From positions 1-64,000 of the forward strand of contig JBBRYW010000001.1 of NCBI GenBank assembly GCA_038237235.1: DNA of 64,000 nucleotides. The letters run 5' to 3'. The position numbers and the translations under genes were made by a program. Source of the stretch: JBBRYW01 sp038237235 (lineage in GTDB: Bacteria > Actinomycetota > Thermoleophilia > Gaiellales > Gaiellaceae). Shown piece by piece: positions 32,866 through 41,687 of the stretch; the stretch's first letter is position 1, and each line of letters opens with the position of its first letter. The notes beneath the pieces are model-generated. The model was not told the DNA's origin. It did no database searches and was given only the letters and a program-made list of their open reading frames with translations.

Positions 32866-34326
32866 ATGACTCACCGCCTCTACCTCACGACCTCGATCCC
32901 ATACGTCAACGGCGAGCCGCACCTCGGCTTCGCGCTCGAGCTCGTACAGGCCGACGTGCTCGCTCGTCACGCGCGACGGCGAGGAGCCGCGGTGCGGTTC
33001 CTGACCGGAACCGACGACAACGCGCTCAAGAACGTGAGCGCCGCGGAGGCGGCCGGCATTCCTGTCGGCGAGCTGGTCGCGCGGAATGCCGATCGCTTTG
33101 CCGCTCTGCGAGAGCCGCTGCGGCTCTCGCACGACGACTTCATCCGGACGAGCGCGGACCTGCGCCACCGCCCGGGCGTCGAGCGGCTGTGGCGCGAGTG
33201 TGCCGAGAAGGGCGACCTCTATCCGCGCGAGTACGAGGGCCTCTACTGCGCGGGCTGCGAGGCATTCCTCCCGCCGGGCGAGGCGATCGGCGGCCGCTGC
33301 CTCGAGCACGGCGAGCTGACTCTCGTGGCGGAGCGAAACTGGTTCTTCCGGCTCTCGCGCTACCAGCGCGTGCTCGCCGATCTGCTCTCCAGCGGGCGGC
33401 TTCGCGTCGAGCCCGAGAGCCGGTGCGCGGAGGCGCTCTCCTTCGTGCGCCGTGGGCTCGAGGATTTCAGTGTGTCCCGGGACAGCTCTCGTGGGCCAGG
33501 TTGGGGTATTCCCGTTCCGGGCGACGCGAGCCAGGTGATCTATGTCTGGTTCGACGCGCTCGCCAACTACGTCACCTCGCTCGGCTATGGAGACGGCGGA
33601 GATCTCTACCGCGTGTGGTGGGCCGGCGCCGACGAGCGAGTGCATGTGATCGGCAAAGGGATTCTGCGCTTCCACGCGGTCTGGTGGCCGGCGCTCCTCC
33701 TCTCCGCGGGCCAGCCGCTGCCAACGGCCATTTTCGTCCACGACTACGTGAGCGTCGGGGGGCGGAAGCTCTCGAAGAGCTCGGGCGGCGGGGCAGACCC
33801 CGCCGCCCTGGTCGAGCGGCTCGGCCCCGACTCGGTGCGTTGGTGGCTGCTGCGAGAGCCGCGCCCGAGCCGCGACGTCGACTTCCGGGAGGACCGCCTG
33901 GTGGCCAGGGCCAACGCCGAGCTTGCAAACGGGCTCGGGAACCTCGTCAACCGGACGGTCTCGCTGACCACCCGCTATGGGCGAGGCACGCGCGAGGCTG
34001 CACCGGGCCGTGAGGCGGCTCGGCTCCAGGCCGCGCTGGCATCCCTCGAGGACGACGTGGACGGGGGGCTCGCGCGGTTCGACTTCGGCGCTGCGACGGA
34101 TGCCCTCTGGCGGGTGGTGGCCGAGGCGAATCGACTCGCTACGCTCGCGCGTCCCTGGCAGCTCGGCCCCGGTCCTTGCCGCGACGCCATCGTCGGCCTG
34201 CTCGACGTGGCCTGCCGCCGCGTCGCCGCCGAGCTGGAGCCGTTCCTGCCGGACGGCGCCGCTCGGATCACCGCGCTGCTCGAAGGCGGGCAAGGCGAGG
34301 GGCGGGCGCTGTTTCCGAGGCTTTGA
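32866..34326 (+). CDS. metG: Methionyl-tRNA synthetase
   Basis: A 486-residue class I synthetase: HIGH equivalent PHLGFA at residues 19-24, zinc-type knuckle CAGC in the inserted domain, YVWFDALANYVTS, and the KMSKS loop RKLSKSSG. It charges tRNA-Met and initiator tRNA. The anticodon-binding domain is present; the C-terminal dimerisation domain of longer MetRS forms is absent. The ATG at 32866 follows AGAGGAGA. It ends convergently with the methyltransferase gene. Whether it is the only MetRS cannot be told. Confidence 0.92.
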   Translation: MTHRLYLTTSIPYVNGEPHLGFALELVQADVLARHARRRGAAVRFLTGTDDNALKNVSAAEAAGIPVGELVARNADRFAALREPLRLSHDDFIRTSADLRHRPGVERLWRECAEKGDLYPREYEGLYCAGCEAFLPPGEAIGGRCLEHGELTLVAERNWFFRLSRYQRVLADLLSSGRLRVEPESRCAEALSFVRRGLEDFSVSRDSSRGPGWGIPVPGDASQVIYVWFDALANYVTSLGYGDGGDLYRVWWAGADERVHVIGKGILRFHAVWWPALLLSAGQPLPTAIFVHDYVSVGGRKLSKSSGGGADPAALVERLGPDSVRWWLLREPRPSRDVDFREDRLVARANAELANGLGNLVNRTVSLTTRYGRGTREAAPGREAARLQAALASLEDDVDGGLARFDFGAATDALWRVVAEANRLATLARPWQLGPGPCRDAIVGLLDVACRRVAAELEPFLPDGAARITALLEGGQGEGRALFPRL

Positions 34327-34331
34327 CCTAC

Positions 34332-34964
34332 CTACCGCTTGCGCAGGGCGTGGATCGCCACGCTCGGCCGCGCTGGATCGGGCCGGCTCGTGACGGTGAA
34401 GGCCTGTGCGACCGCTTCGAGGAAGGCGCTCGTATGCGGCCGTCCCGGGTCGGCAATCAGAATCTCGGAGCGACCGTGCACGAGGCGGGAAAGCAGCTCG
34501 AGCAGGAGCTCGCCGTTTCGCCGCTCGTAGAGGAGATCCGAGCCCAGCACGACATCGAACGGCCCGCGGGCGACGAGCGGCTCGGGCTCGGCCCAGGTCA
34601 CGAGCATCGTCTCGAGCGCCGCAGCGTTTCGCTCCGCGTTCAGCGTTGCGAAGCGGAGCGCGTCCGGCGACCAGTCGGTAGCGAGAACCCGGGCGCCGCC
34701 GAGCGCAGCGACTATGCTCGGCAGGGCGAGGCCGCAGCCGAGCTCGGCGATGCGGCGGCCGCCCAGCGAGCGGCGCTCGACGGCGCGCGCAAGCGCCGCG
34801 CCGCTCGGCCACAGCTCGGCCCAGTAGGGGAGAAACTCCTCGTGCTCGAAGGCTTGCTCGTCGAGCAGCGCATCACGGTCGCGCGGACGCAGGATCTCGA
34901 GCTCGCGCCCGCCGAGAACGATGGTCTCCTCGACCACATCGACCCGGACGCCTCGCACCTCCAC
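34332..34964 (-). CDS. Class I SAM-dependent methyltransferase (protein-lysine type)
   Basis: About 210 residues. LPYWAELWPSGAALA followed by IAELGCGLALPSIVAALGGA (SAM motif I) and LGSDLLYE is the METTL/nicotinamide-N-methyltransferase-like pattern that often methylates protein lysines. GTG 34964 is chosen so that it begins after the SDR stop (11-nt gap). It is the last gene of the long minus-strand operon and may be unrelated to its pathway. Confidence 0.8.
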   Translation of the reverse strand: MEVRGVRVDVVEETIVLGGRELEILRPRDRDALLDEQAFEHEEFLPYWAELWPSGAALARAVERRSLGGRRIAELGCGLALPSIVAALGGARVLATDWSPDALRFATLNAERNAAALETMLVTWAEPEPLVARGPFDVVLGSDLLYERRNGELLLELLSRLVHGRSEILIADPGRPHTSAFLEAVAQAFTVTSRPDPARPSVAIHALRKR

Positions 34965-34975
34965 GCGCGAAGCAC

Positions 34976-35719
34976 CTACCGCGCCGTCCAGCCGAGGTCG
35001 AGCGTCACCGGCGCGCCGCTGAACGCGGCGCCGGGCGGGCCGAGCAGGAACGAGACAACGCCCGCGACCTCCTCGGGCTCGATCAGGCGCTTGACCGCGT
35101 GCGGTGCGAGGATCACGTCCTCGAGCACCCGCTCCTGGGGCAGCCCATGGGCCTTCGCCTGGTCGGCGATCTGGGCCTCGACGAGGGCGGTGCGGACGAA
35201 GCCCGGGCACACTGCCGTGGCGGTGATCCCGCGATCGGCTCCCTCGAGCGCGAGCGTCTTCACGAGCCCCAGTACGCCGTGCTTTGCGGCGACGTAGCCT
35301 GCCTTGAACGGCGACGCGACGAGGCCGTGCACGGATGCGATCGCCACGAAGCGGCCGCGGCCCGACTCGGCCAGGGCGTCCCAGGAGTACTTGGCGAGGA
35401 GGAACGGGCTTGTCAGGAGCAGGGCGAGCAGCGCGTCCCAGCGATCCTCGGGGAAGTCGGCCACCGGCGAGACGTGCTGGAAGCCGGCATTCGCCACGAC
35501 GGCGTCGAGCCCGCCGAGCCGCTCGAGGGCCGCGTCGACTGCCGCGCGGTTCCCCGAGCGCGTGGTCAGGTCGGTGGCGAACGGCTCGCCCGGGCCCTCG
35601 GGGTCGGGCTCGGAGTCCACGGCGAGCACGCTGGCCCCTTCGGCCACCAACTGCTCGGCGATCGCCCGGCCGATCCCGCGCGCGGCGCCCGTGACGAGGA
35701 TGTTGCGCCCCTCGTGCAT
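34976..35719 (-). CDS. Short-chain dehydrogenase (3-hydroxybutyrate-dehydrogenase-like)
   Basis: A 247-residue classical SDR: NAD(P) site TGAARGIGRAIA at 10-21, NAG motif VVANAGFQH, catalytic Ser in IASVHG and YVAAK. The overall pattern (GFQHVSPV, FKAGYVAAKHG) is typical of D-3-hydroxybutyrate dehydrogenases, so it probably oxidises a 3-hydroxyacyl compound. Its ATG overlaps the MaoC stop by 4 nt, linking hydration and dehydrogenation steps. Confidence 0.87.
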   Translation of the reverse strand: MHEGRNILVTGAARGIGRAIAEQLVAEGASVLAVDSEPDPEGPGEPFATDLTTRSGNRAAVDAALERLGGLDAVVANAGFQHVSPVADFPEDRWDALLALLLTSPFLLAKYSWDALAESGRGRFVAIASVHGLVASPFKAGYVAAKHGVLGLVKTLALEGADRGITATAVCPGFVRTALVEAQIADQAKAHGLPQERVLEDVILAPHAVKRLIEPEEVAGVVSFLLGPPGAAFSGAPVTLDLGWTAR

Positions 35720-36186
35720 CACGGACGCAGATAGAGCAGGATCAACTCGGCCACGCATGCGGGCTTGTGACCGTCCTCGACCTCGACGGTGGCCGTGGTC
35801 GTGAGTTGGAGGCCCGCCCGTCGCCGCTCGACTCCGTCGATCCGGAAGACCGCGCGGATCCGGCTCCCCGCAGGCACGGGCGCGGGAAAGCGGACGCGGT
35901 CGACGCCGTAGTTGACCACCGCGGCGGCCCCTTCCACCGAGACAACGTCGGACCACAGCCGGATCACGAGGGTCAGCGTCAGGAAGCCGTGGGCGATCGT
36001 CGTCCCGTAGGGGCCGTGGGCCGACCGTACGGGATCGGTGTGGATCCACTGCTCGTCGTCGACCGACGCGGCGAAGCCGTCGATCCGCCCCTGGGTCACA
36101 TCGAGCCACGGGCTCGGCCCGAGAGTCGTCCCTTCGATCGACGGCAACTCGTCGAGGCTGATCTGCAGCGCGGAGACAGTGTTCAT
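35719..36186 (-). CDS. MaoC-like hot-dog dehydratase
   Basis: A 155-residue MaoC protein: DEQWIHTDP contains the catalytic Asp-His of the hydratase-2 motif, and GTTIAHGFLTL is the conserved loop. It would hydrate an enoyl-CoA or an analogous thioester. Its ATG overlaps the stop of an 86-bp mini-ORF rather than the upstream enzyme gene. Confidence 0.88.
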   Translation of the reverse strand: MNTVSALQISLDELPSIEGTTLGPSPWLDVTQGRIDGFAASVDDEQWIHTDPVRSAHGPYGTTIAHGFLTLTLVIRLWSDVVSVEGAAAVVNYGVDRVRFPAPVPAGSRIRAVFRIDGVERRRAGLQLTTTATVEVEDGHKPACVAELILLYLRP

Positions 36187-36272
36187 GGGGCAACTTCTCG
36201 AGGCTGATGCGGAGCGAGCGACCGACGACCGGAGGCGTCACTCCGGCGATCCCGGACGCGTAGCGTGCTCAC
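36183..36272 (-). CDS. 29-codon coupling mini-ORF between KASIII-like and maoC
   Basis: The GTG start overlaps the KASIII-like TGA (GTGA) and its TGA overlaps the maoC ATG (ATGA). The peptide begins MSTLRVRDRRSDA and ends APHQPREVAP. It belongs to the same family as the units at 41340-41722, 42600-42689, 43405-43580 and 57689-57865. Confidence 0.8.
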   Translation of the reverse strand: MSTLRVRDRRSDASGRRSLAPHQPREVAP

Positions 36273-37270
36273 GCCACCACCGGGCCCCAGCGGACGACGC
36301 TCGCCGCCCACGTGTAGCCGGTTCCGGCCGCCAGCAGCAGGATCACGTCCCCATCCGAGAGCTGCCCGGCCCGAGCCGCACGATCGAGCGCGAGCAGGGG
36401 ATCGACGCCGCTCATGTGCCCGGTGTCATCGAGGTACACGGCTCGCGTGGGCTCGACGCCGAGCAGCGAGACGACCTCGGCCTGCATCGAGCGCTTCATG
36501 TGGATGCCGCAGAGAAGCGAGACGTCCGCCAGCGCCAGGCCGGACTCAGTGAGCGCGCCCTCGGCGGCTCGCAGGAAGTTCGGGAGGCTGATCTCGTCCA
36601 GGCGCCGTTTCATGCCCTGCGGGTCATCGACGTCGAGGAACCGGTAGCCGCCGTCTTGGTTCACGCTGCCCCCGGCTGGAACCTTCACGTGAAGCGAGAG
36701 CGAGCCGTCGGTCAAGGCGTGCGAGCCGAGCAGCTCGTTCGCTCCGTGGTCGTACGCGAAGAGCCCGGCAACGGCCCCGTCGCCGAAGTTGAACATGAAG
36801 CGCGAGCGCTCGTTCGTGTAGTCCAGGAGGTGCGATTCCCGCGAGGCGGCGACCGCCAGGATGGTTCGAGCTCGCCCGTCGGTCAGGAGGTAGTTGCGGA
36901 CGAGTCGGAGGGCAAGCGGCGTGCCGCACGAGACGTTGTCGAACTCGATCGCGAACGCGTTCTCGCAGCCGAGCCGGTGGGCGATCCAGGGTGCCGCCTG
37001 CCAGACCGGGTAATCCTTCCAGATCGAGCCGAAGTAGACGACGGCATCGATGCTCGCGGGGTCGATCCCGGTCTCGTCCAGCAGGCGGCGGCCCGCGGCG
37101 ACCGACAGATCGCTGACGTGCTCGTCGTCGGCGGCGACGTGCTTGCCTCGCAGCCCGAACTTCTCGACGATCACCTGCTCGGGGATGCCGCTCACCTCGC
37201 CGATCTCGGCCGCCGTCAGCCATCGCTCCGGAAGGTATGTCGCGGTCGCCATGATGCCCGCGCGGGTCAT
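36269..37270 (-). CDS. 3-oxoacyl-ACP synthase III-like (KAS III / thiolase-fold) enzyme
   Basis: A 333-residue thiolase-fold protein with the active-site Cys in DNVSCGTPLALR, His in CGIHMKRS, but DDTGHMSG where FabH has an Asn loop. It probably condenses acyl-CoA units or acts as a branched-pathway synthase rather than as the housekeeping FabH. ATG 37270 overlaps the tetR stop by 4 nt. An internal ATG at 37252 also precedes the fold. Confidence 0.8.
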   Translation of the reverse strand: MTRAGIMATATYLPERWLTAAEIGEVSGIPEQVIVEKFGLRGKHVAADDEHVSDLSVAAGRRLLDETGIDPASIDAVVYFGSIWKDYPVWQAAPWIAHRLGCENAFAIEFDNVSCGTPLALRLVRNYLLTDGRARTILAVAASRESHLLDYTNERSRFMFNFGDGAVAGLFAYDHGANELLGSHALTDGSLSLHVKVPAGGSVNQDGGYRFLDVDDPQGMKRRLDEISLPNFLRAAEGALTESGLALADVSLLCGIHMKRSMQAEVVSLLGVEPTRAVYLDDTGHMSGVDPLLALDRAARAGQLSDGDVILLLAAGTGYTWAASVVRWGPVVA

Positions 37271-37896
37271 GAGCCCTCCGGGATCCCGAGCACGCGGGCG
37301 ACGATGCGCCCGAGCTCCGAGAACACGTGCTCCGGCACCTCGGCCGCCTCACTCCAGAGCACCCAGCGCATGCCGATCAGCTCGCCCATCGCCATCAGCG
37401 CCCAGGCCGTCACCTCCGGGTCGGCCGGCGCGATCTCGCCCGATGCGATTGCCTCGCGCAAGGCCGCGGAATAGCCTTCGACGATCCGCCCGTAGTGGAA
37501 CTGCAGCATCTCGGGCGAGACGAACTCGGCCTGGCGAACGATGCGGTACAGCGCGGAGTGCTCCTTCGTGAACCCGAAGTAGGCGCGAAAGCCGCGGAGC
37601 TCTGAGTCGAGGCGGCTATCGCCACCAGCCGCCGCCTCCGACATCGCGCGGCGCACGCGGCGATTCAGGTCGCGGACGAGGTCGTCGAAGATCTCCTTCT
37701 TGCTCGCGAAGTAGAGGTAGAAAGTGCCCTGCGAGACGCCGGCTGCCTCCGTGATCTTGACAATCGAGGCTTCGTGGAAGCCGACGTCGCCGAAGACGCG
37801 CTCGGCTGCCTCGAGCAGCCGCTTGCGCGTCCTGAGACCCCGGGTGGAGAGAGCGCGGCCGTCCGGGCCGGTCGGCGGGGCCGCGGTCTCGGTCAC
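37267..37896 (-). CDS. TetR-family transcriptional regulator
   Basis: A 209-residue protein with the TetR HTH at about 20-65 (RKRLLEAAERVFGDVGFHEA, then ITEAAGVSQGTFYLYF) and a helical ligand domain. It is embedded in the operon with GTGA and ATGA overlaps on both sides, so it likely senses an acyl-CoA intermediate and autoregulates. The palindrome at 45597-45609 upstream of livK is a candidate site. Confidence 0.9.
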   Translation of the reverse strand: MTETAAPPTGPDGRALSTRGLRTRKRLLEAAERVFGDVGFHEASIVKITEAAGVSQGTFYLYFASKKEIFDDLVRDLNRRVRRAMSEAAAGGDSRLDSELRGFRAYFGFTKEHSALYRIVRQAEFVSPEMLQFHYGRIVEGYSAALREAIASGEIAPADPEVTAWALMAMGELIGMRWVLWSEAAEVPEHVFSELGRIVARVLGIPEGS

Positions 37897-39401
37897 GCGA
37901 CCACCTCTCTCTGCAGGAGAGCTTGCAGCTCGTCCTTTTGCACCTTGCCCATGCCCGAACGTGGCAGTCGCTCGACGAAGCGCACCGTGCGCGGCACCTT
38001 GAAGCGCGCGAGCCGGACTGTGAGGTACTCGATCAACTCGGCCGCGGTCGTCGATCTGTCGGGACGGGGGACGACGAACGCGACGCCGGCTTCGCCCCAG
38101 CGCTCGTCCGCCACCGCGACGACGGCCGAGTCCGCGACTGCGGGGTGCTCGTGCAGTACCGCCTCGATTTCGGCCGGATAGACGTTCTCGCCGCCCGAGA
38201 TGTACATGTCCTTGAGTCGGCCGGCGATGCGAAGGTAATCCTCGTCATCCCGCTCGGCGATGTCGCCTGTCAGCAGCCAGTCACCCGCGAAGGTCTCGGC
38301 CGTCGCCTGCGGGTTGCGCCAGTAGCCGGCGAAGACATTGGGCCCGCGGACGGCGAGCTCGCCGCTCGACGCGCCGTCGAGGAAGTGTCCGCTCGCGTCG
38401 TCTCGGAGCGCGACCTCGACATATGGATATGGCTTGCCGGCATAGCCGGCCTTTCGAACCGCGTCCTCGGGCGGCAGGCAGAGGACGTTCGGCGCGGCTT
38501 CGGTCAGGCCGTAGCCCTGGACGATCGCGACGTCGCGCGCCCGCCAGGCTTCGAGCAGCGAGACGGGCATCGGGGCTCCGCCCACGACCGCCTTGCGGAG
38601 GCTCGAAAGGTCGGTGGCGGCGAACGAGGGGTGCTGGGCCATGAAGAGGTAGATCGAGGGGACCCCCATCATCGTGGTCACCCGCTTCTCCGCGATCAGC
38701 GCGAGGCAGCGCTCTGCGTCGAAGGCGCGCTCAAGCACGACCCGAGCGCCCTTCCACCAGGCGAGTAGCGGCTGCACGTTCCAGCCGCCGCAGTGGAACT
38801 GAGGCAGGACCTGCAGGACGACATCGTCACCGGAAACCCCTGTCGCGAGGTCGAAGCCGAGATTCGTCCAGAAGCAGTTCGCATGCGTGAGGAGCGCGCC
38901 TTTCGGCCGGCCGGTCGTCCCGGACGTGTAGACGAGCAGGAGCCCGTCCTCGTCCGACGATTCACCGACCTGGTCCCCGAGCATGTCCCGGGACCCCGTC
39001 CCGTTCAGAGGCTCCCGCCGGGGAGCAACCGACGCCGCGGCCAGTGCCTCGCCGGCCAGGTCGTCGAGCCCCGGCTCCACGAGGAGGGCGGCCGGGTCGG
39101 CGTCGTCCAGCTGGTAGGCGAGCTCGGCCGGAGCGAGGCGCCACGAGAGCGGCGTCAGGATCAGGCCGGCCTTCGCGCAGGCGAAGAAGGCGGCGACGTG
39201 CTCGGGCGAGTTGCCGGTGAGGGTGGCGACGCGGTCGCCGCGGCGGGCACCGGCCGCGAGCAGAGCGCTGGCCATGCGGTCGGATGCCTCGTCGAGCTCG
39301 GCATAGGTCACGAGCCTGCCGTCTGAGTCGATCGCGATTCGGCGCGGCGTCGCGCGCGCCCGCTGGCGGATCCACCGGTCGAGCGTGAGCGATGAGCTCA
39401 C
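37893..39401 (-). CDS. AMP-dependent acyl-CoA synthetase (fatty-acid/aryl type)
   Basis: A 502-residue ANL enzyme: P-loop YTSGTTGRPKG, A5 motif GYGLTEAAP, A7/A8 GDWLLTGDIAER and ISGGENVYPAEIE, and the C-terminal catalytic Lys in SGMGKVQKDEL. It activates a carboxylic acid to the CoA thioester. GTG 39401 overlaps the hydrolase stop. Together with the importer it suggests uptake followed by CoA activation. Confidence 0.92.
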   Translation of the reverse strand: MSSSLTLDRWIRQRARATPRRIAIDSDGRLVTYAELDEASDRMASALLAAGARRGDRVATLTGNSPEHVAAFFACAKAGLILTPLSWRLAPAELAYQLDDADPAALLVEPGLDDLAGEALAAASVAPRREPLNGTGSRDMLGDQVGESSDEDGLLLVYTSGTTGRPKGALLTHANCFWTNLGFDLATGVSGDDVVLQVLPQFHCGGWNVQPLLAWWKGARVVLERAFDAERCLALIAEKRVTTMMGVPSIYLFMAQHPSFAATDLSSLRKAVVGGAPMPVSLLEAWRARDVAIVQGYGLTEAAPNVLCLPPEDAVRKAGYAGKPYPYVEVALRDDASGHFLDGASSGELAVRGPNVFAGYWRNPQATAETFAGDWLLTGDIAERDDEDYLRIAGRLKDMYISGGENVYPAEIEAVLHEHPAVADSAVVAVADERWGEAGVAFVVPRPDRSTTAAELIEYLTVRLARFKVPRTVRFVERLPRSGMGKVQKDELQALLQREVVA

Positions 39402-40231
39402 TCGGGGGTCCCGGGCGCGTAGCTTGTCACCCGCAGAAACTCGCTCACGAGCTCGACGAAGCGGCCGGGCTGCTCCCAGAAGAAGAGGTGCCCGCAGCCG
39501 GGGAAGAGCTCCAGCCGCGCGTCGCGGATTCGCTCCGCGAGCAGATCGGCGTTCCGGACGTCGACGACACCGTCGTCGGTTCCATGGAGGACGAGCGTCG
39601 GCGCCGCGATCCGCCCCAGGCGCCCGTAGCCGTCGAACGCCGCGCCAGCGGCGGCCTGCGCCTGCCACGCCGCCGGATCCTGCGGATTCGAGAGGCGGTG
39701 GTAGAGGATGCGCTCGACGAGCTCAGGCCTCCGCTCCAGCGCATCACCGCCGAGCGCATTCTCGACGAAGCGCCGGAGGGCGCGCTCGGGCGAGAGGGTG
39801 AGCGCCTCCTGCATCAGCCGGAGCGTTCGCTCGTGGAGCGGGTAGGCGTGCCGCCCGCCCGGTGTCGTGCAGGCGAGGACGAGCCGGTCGACGCGCTCGG
39901 GCCAACGGGTGGCGACCTCCTGCGCAACCATGCCGCCGAGACTCGTTCCGACTACGTGCGCGTGATCCATTCCGGCCGCGTCGAGGACAGCGACGGCGTC
40001 GGCCGCGAGTTGCCGGGCGGTGTACGGGCCCTTCGGGGCGTCGCTTCCTCCGATGCCTCGGTTGTCGAAGAGCGCGATACGCAAGTCTCGTGCGAGCGCG
40101 TCGACGACCGGCTCCCAGCCCCAGCGGGCGTAACCGAGGCCGTGGATCAGAAGAACGGGATCGCCGGAACCGCGCACCTCGTACGCGAGGCAGACGTTCC
40201 CGTTCCGGGCGTGCAGCTCGGTCTCGGTCAT
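39398..40231 (-). CDS. Alpha/beta hydrolase
   Basis: A 277-residue alpha/beta hydrolase: oxyanion HGLG, nucleophile elbow GTSLGG (Ser), late acid and His in GCGHLFF. It resembles 3-oxoadipate enol-lactonases and esterases (DNRGIGGSDAP). It could release the acid that the acyl-CoA ligase activates. ATGA overlap with livM upstream. Confidence 0.88.
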   Translation of the reverse strand: MTETELHARNGNVCLAYEVRGSGDPVLLIHGLGYARWGWEPVVDALARDLRIALFDNRGIGGSDAPKGPYTARQLAADAVAVLDAAGMDHAHVVGTSLGGMVAQEVATRWPERVDRLVLACTTPGGRHAYPLHERTLRLMQEALTLSPERALRRFVENALGGDALERRPELVERILYHRLSNPQDPAAWQAQAAAGAAFDGYGRLGRIAAPTLVLHGTDDGVVDVRNADLLAERIRDARLELFPGCGHLFFWEQPGRFVELVSEFLRVTSYAPGTPE

Positions 40232-41343
40232 ACGACCTCCTGCCCGACGTCCTCGGCGCCGCCCGCCGTTCCTTCGGGCCGGACCGCGTCTTGGAGTCGG
40301 CGCAGGCCCGAGCGCCCGCGGCGACCGCGTGCCGCGAGCCCGGCGATCCCACCCGGGAGGAAGAAGACGAGGAGCACGAACAGCGTGCCCAGGATGAACA
40401 GGGGCTCGGAGAGCGGCTTCCGCAGTACGCCTGGGAGATCCTGCACCGCGGACGAGCCGGAGAGCGCGGCGAGCCGGTGGTCGGCGAACGTGTAGAGCGC
40501 CCCGCCGAGCACTGCGCCCCATCGCGTCCCCGTGCCGCCGATCACGACCATCAGCAGGAGGGTGAGGGTGAAGCCCGGCGTCGTGATCTCCGGAGTGGCG
40601 CCGCTTCCCTGCACGATCAGGTAGACGACGCCGCCGGCCGTCGCGAGGAACGAGGAGAGGACGAACGCCATCAGCTTGTACGGCAGGGGGTGCAGGCCAA
40701 TCACCTCGACTCGGCGCTCGTTCTCCCGGATCGCCTGCCACACGTGTCCAGGGGACGAGCCGACCGCCCAGCGCACGATCACGAAGACGGCCGCCGCGTA
40801 GGCCAGCGCCAGCCAGTAGAGGTACTTCGTGTTGAAGACGCCGACGAAGAAGTCCGGAAGCTTGTAGAAGTCGAGCCCGAGGCCCTCGTCACCCCCGGTC
40901 CAGCCGCGCGGGTTCTTCTGCACGAGGATCGAGCCCGCCTGGGCGAAGGCGAGCGTCACCATGGCGAAAGCGATCCCGCCGACCCGGAGGCTGACGATCC
41001 CGAGCAGTGCCGGCAGCACGGCGCCGACGAGGCCTGTGAAGGCGACCGCCGTCCAGATGCTCCAGTGCCAGCGGGTCATGGCGATGTCGGCCATGTAGAC
41101 GCCGACGGCGAAGTAGAGCGCGTGCCCGAACGAGAGCAGGCCGGTGAAGCCGAACAGGAGGTCGTAGGTGAGCGCGATGCCGGCGAACACGAGGCAGAGA
41201 GCGAGTAGCTGCAGCGTCCCCGGGCTGTTCAAGGGCCCCGGGAGGACGCCGTGCGTTCCGAGCGACAGCTTCGGCACGACGAGCAGGATCGCGAGCAGAG
41301 AGGTGGGTACGGCGACGCCGATGATGCGCGACCCGAGGTTCAC
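40228..41343 (-). CDS. livM: Branched-chain amino acid-type ABC permease LivM
   Basis: A 371-residue permease with about nine helices and the LivM signature region (YDLLFGFTGLLSFGHALYFA, and VGSSPGHVWQAIRENERR as EAA-like loop). It forms the import channel with LivH. The GTG start overlaps the TGA of the last mini-ORF of a five-member chain. The C-terminal tail is long and basic. Confidence 0.9.
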   Translation of the reverse strand: MNLGSRIIGVAVPTSLLAILLVVPKLSLGTHGVLPGPLNSPGTLQLLALCLVFAGIALTYDLLFGFTGLLSFGHALYFAVGVYMADIAMTRWHWSIWTAVAFTGLVGAVLPALLGIVSLRVGGIAFAMVTLAFAQAGSILVQKNPRGWTGGDEGLGLDFYKLPDFFVGVFNTKYLYWLALAYAAAVFVIVRWAVGSSPGHVWQAIRENERRVEVIGLHPLPYKLMAFVLSSFLATAGGVVYLIVQGSGATPEITTPGFTLTLLLMVVIGGTGTRWGAVLGGALYTFADHRLAALSGSSAVQDLPGVLRKPLSEPLFILGTLFVLLVFFLPGGIAGLAARGRRGRSGLRRLQDAVRPEGTAGGAEDVGQEVV

Positions 41344-41429
41344 GGGCCAACCTCTTGGAGCTCATGCGGAGCGAGCGACTGACGACCGTGGGCGTCACTC
41401 CGGCGCTCCCAGACGCGTAGCGTGCTCAT
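41340..41429 (-). CDS. Coupling mini-ORF 5 of 5, livH-livM chain
   Basis: 29 codons. The ATG overlaps the previous mini-ORF stop; its TGA overlaps the livM GTG (GTGA). The peptide begins MSTLRVWERRSDA and ends APHELQEVGP. Confidence 0.8.
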   Translation of the reverse strand: MSTLRVWERRSDAHGRQSLAPHELQEVGP

Positions 41430-41515
41430 GGGCCAACCTCTTGAAGCTCACGCGGAGCGGGCGACTGACGACCGTAGGCCGCACTCCGGCGATCCCAGAC
41501 CCGTAGCGTGCTCAT
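41426..41515 (-). CDS. Coupling mini-ORF 4 of 5, livH-livM chain
   Basis: 29 codons, ATGA overlaps at both ends. The peptide begins MSTLRVWDRRSAA and ends APRELQEVGP. Confidence 0.8.
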   Translation of the reverse strand: MSTLRVWDRRSAAYGRQSPAPRELQEVGP

Positions 41516-41601
41516 CGGCCAACCTCTTGAAGCTCACGCGGAGCGGGCGACTGACGACCGTAGGCGTCACTCCGGCGATCCCAGACCCGTAGCGTGGTCA
41601 T
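41512..41601 (-). CDS. Coupling mini-ORF 3 of 5, livH-livM chain
   Basis: 29 codons, ATGA overlaps at both ends. The peptide begins MTTLRVWDRRSDA and ends APRELQEVGR. Confidence 0.8.
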   Translation of the reverse strand: MTTLRVWDRRSDAYGRQSPAPRELQEVGR

Positions 41602-41687
41602 GGGCCAACCTCGTGAAGCTCATGCGGAGCGGGCGAGGGACGACCGTAGGCGTCACTCCGGCGATCCCAGACCCGTAGGGTGGTCAT
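41598..41687 (-). CDS. Coupling mini-ORF 2 of 5, livH-livM chain
   Basis: 29 codons, ATGA overlaps at both ends. The peptide begins MTTLRVWDRRSDA and ends APHELHEVGP. Confidence 0.8.
   Translation of the reverse strand: MTTLRVWDRRSDAYGRPSPAPHELHEVGP

Noticed and set aside
31945..34812. Very long minus-strand ORF opposite metG
   Set aside because: It is the antisense shadow of metG and the phosphotransferase relic; no domain is visible.
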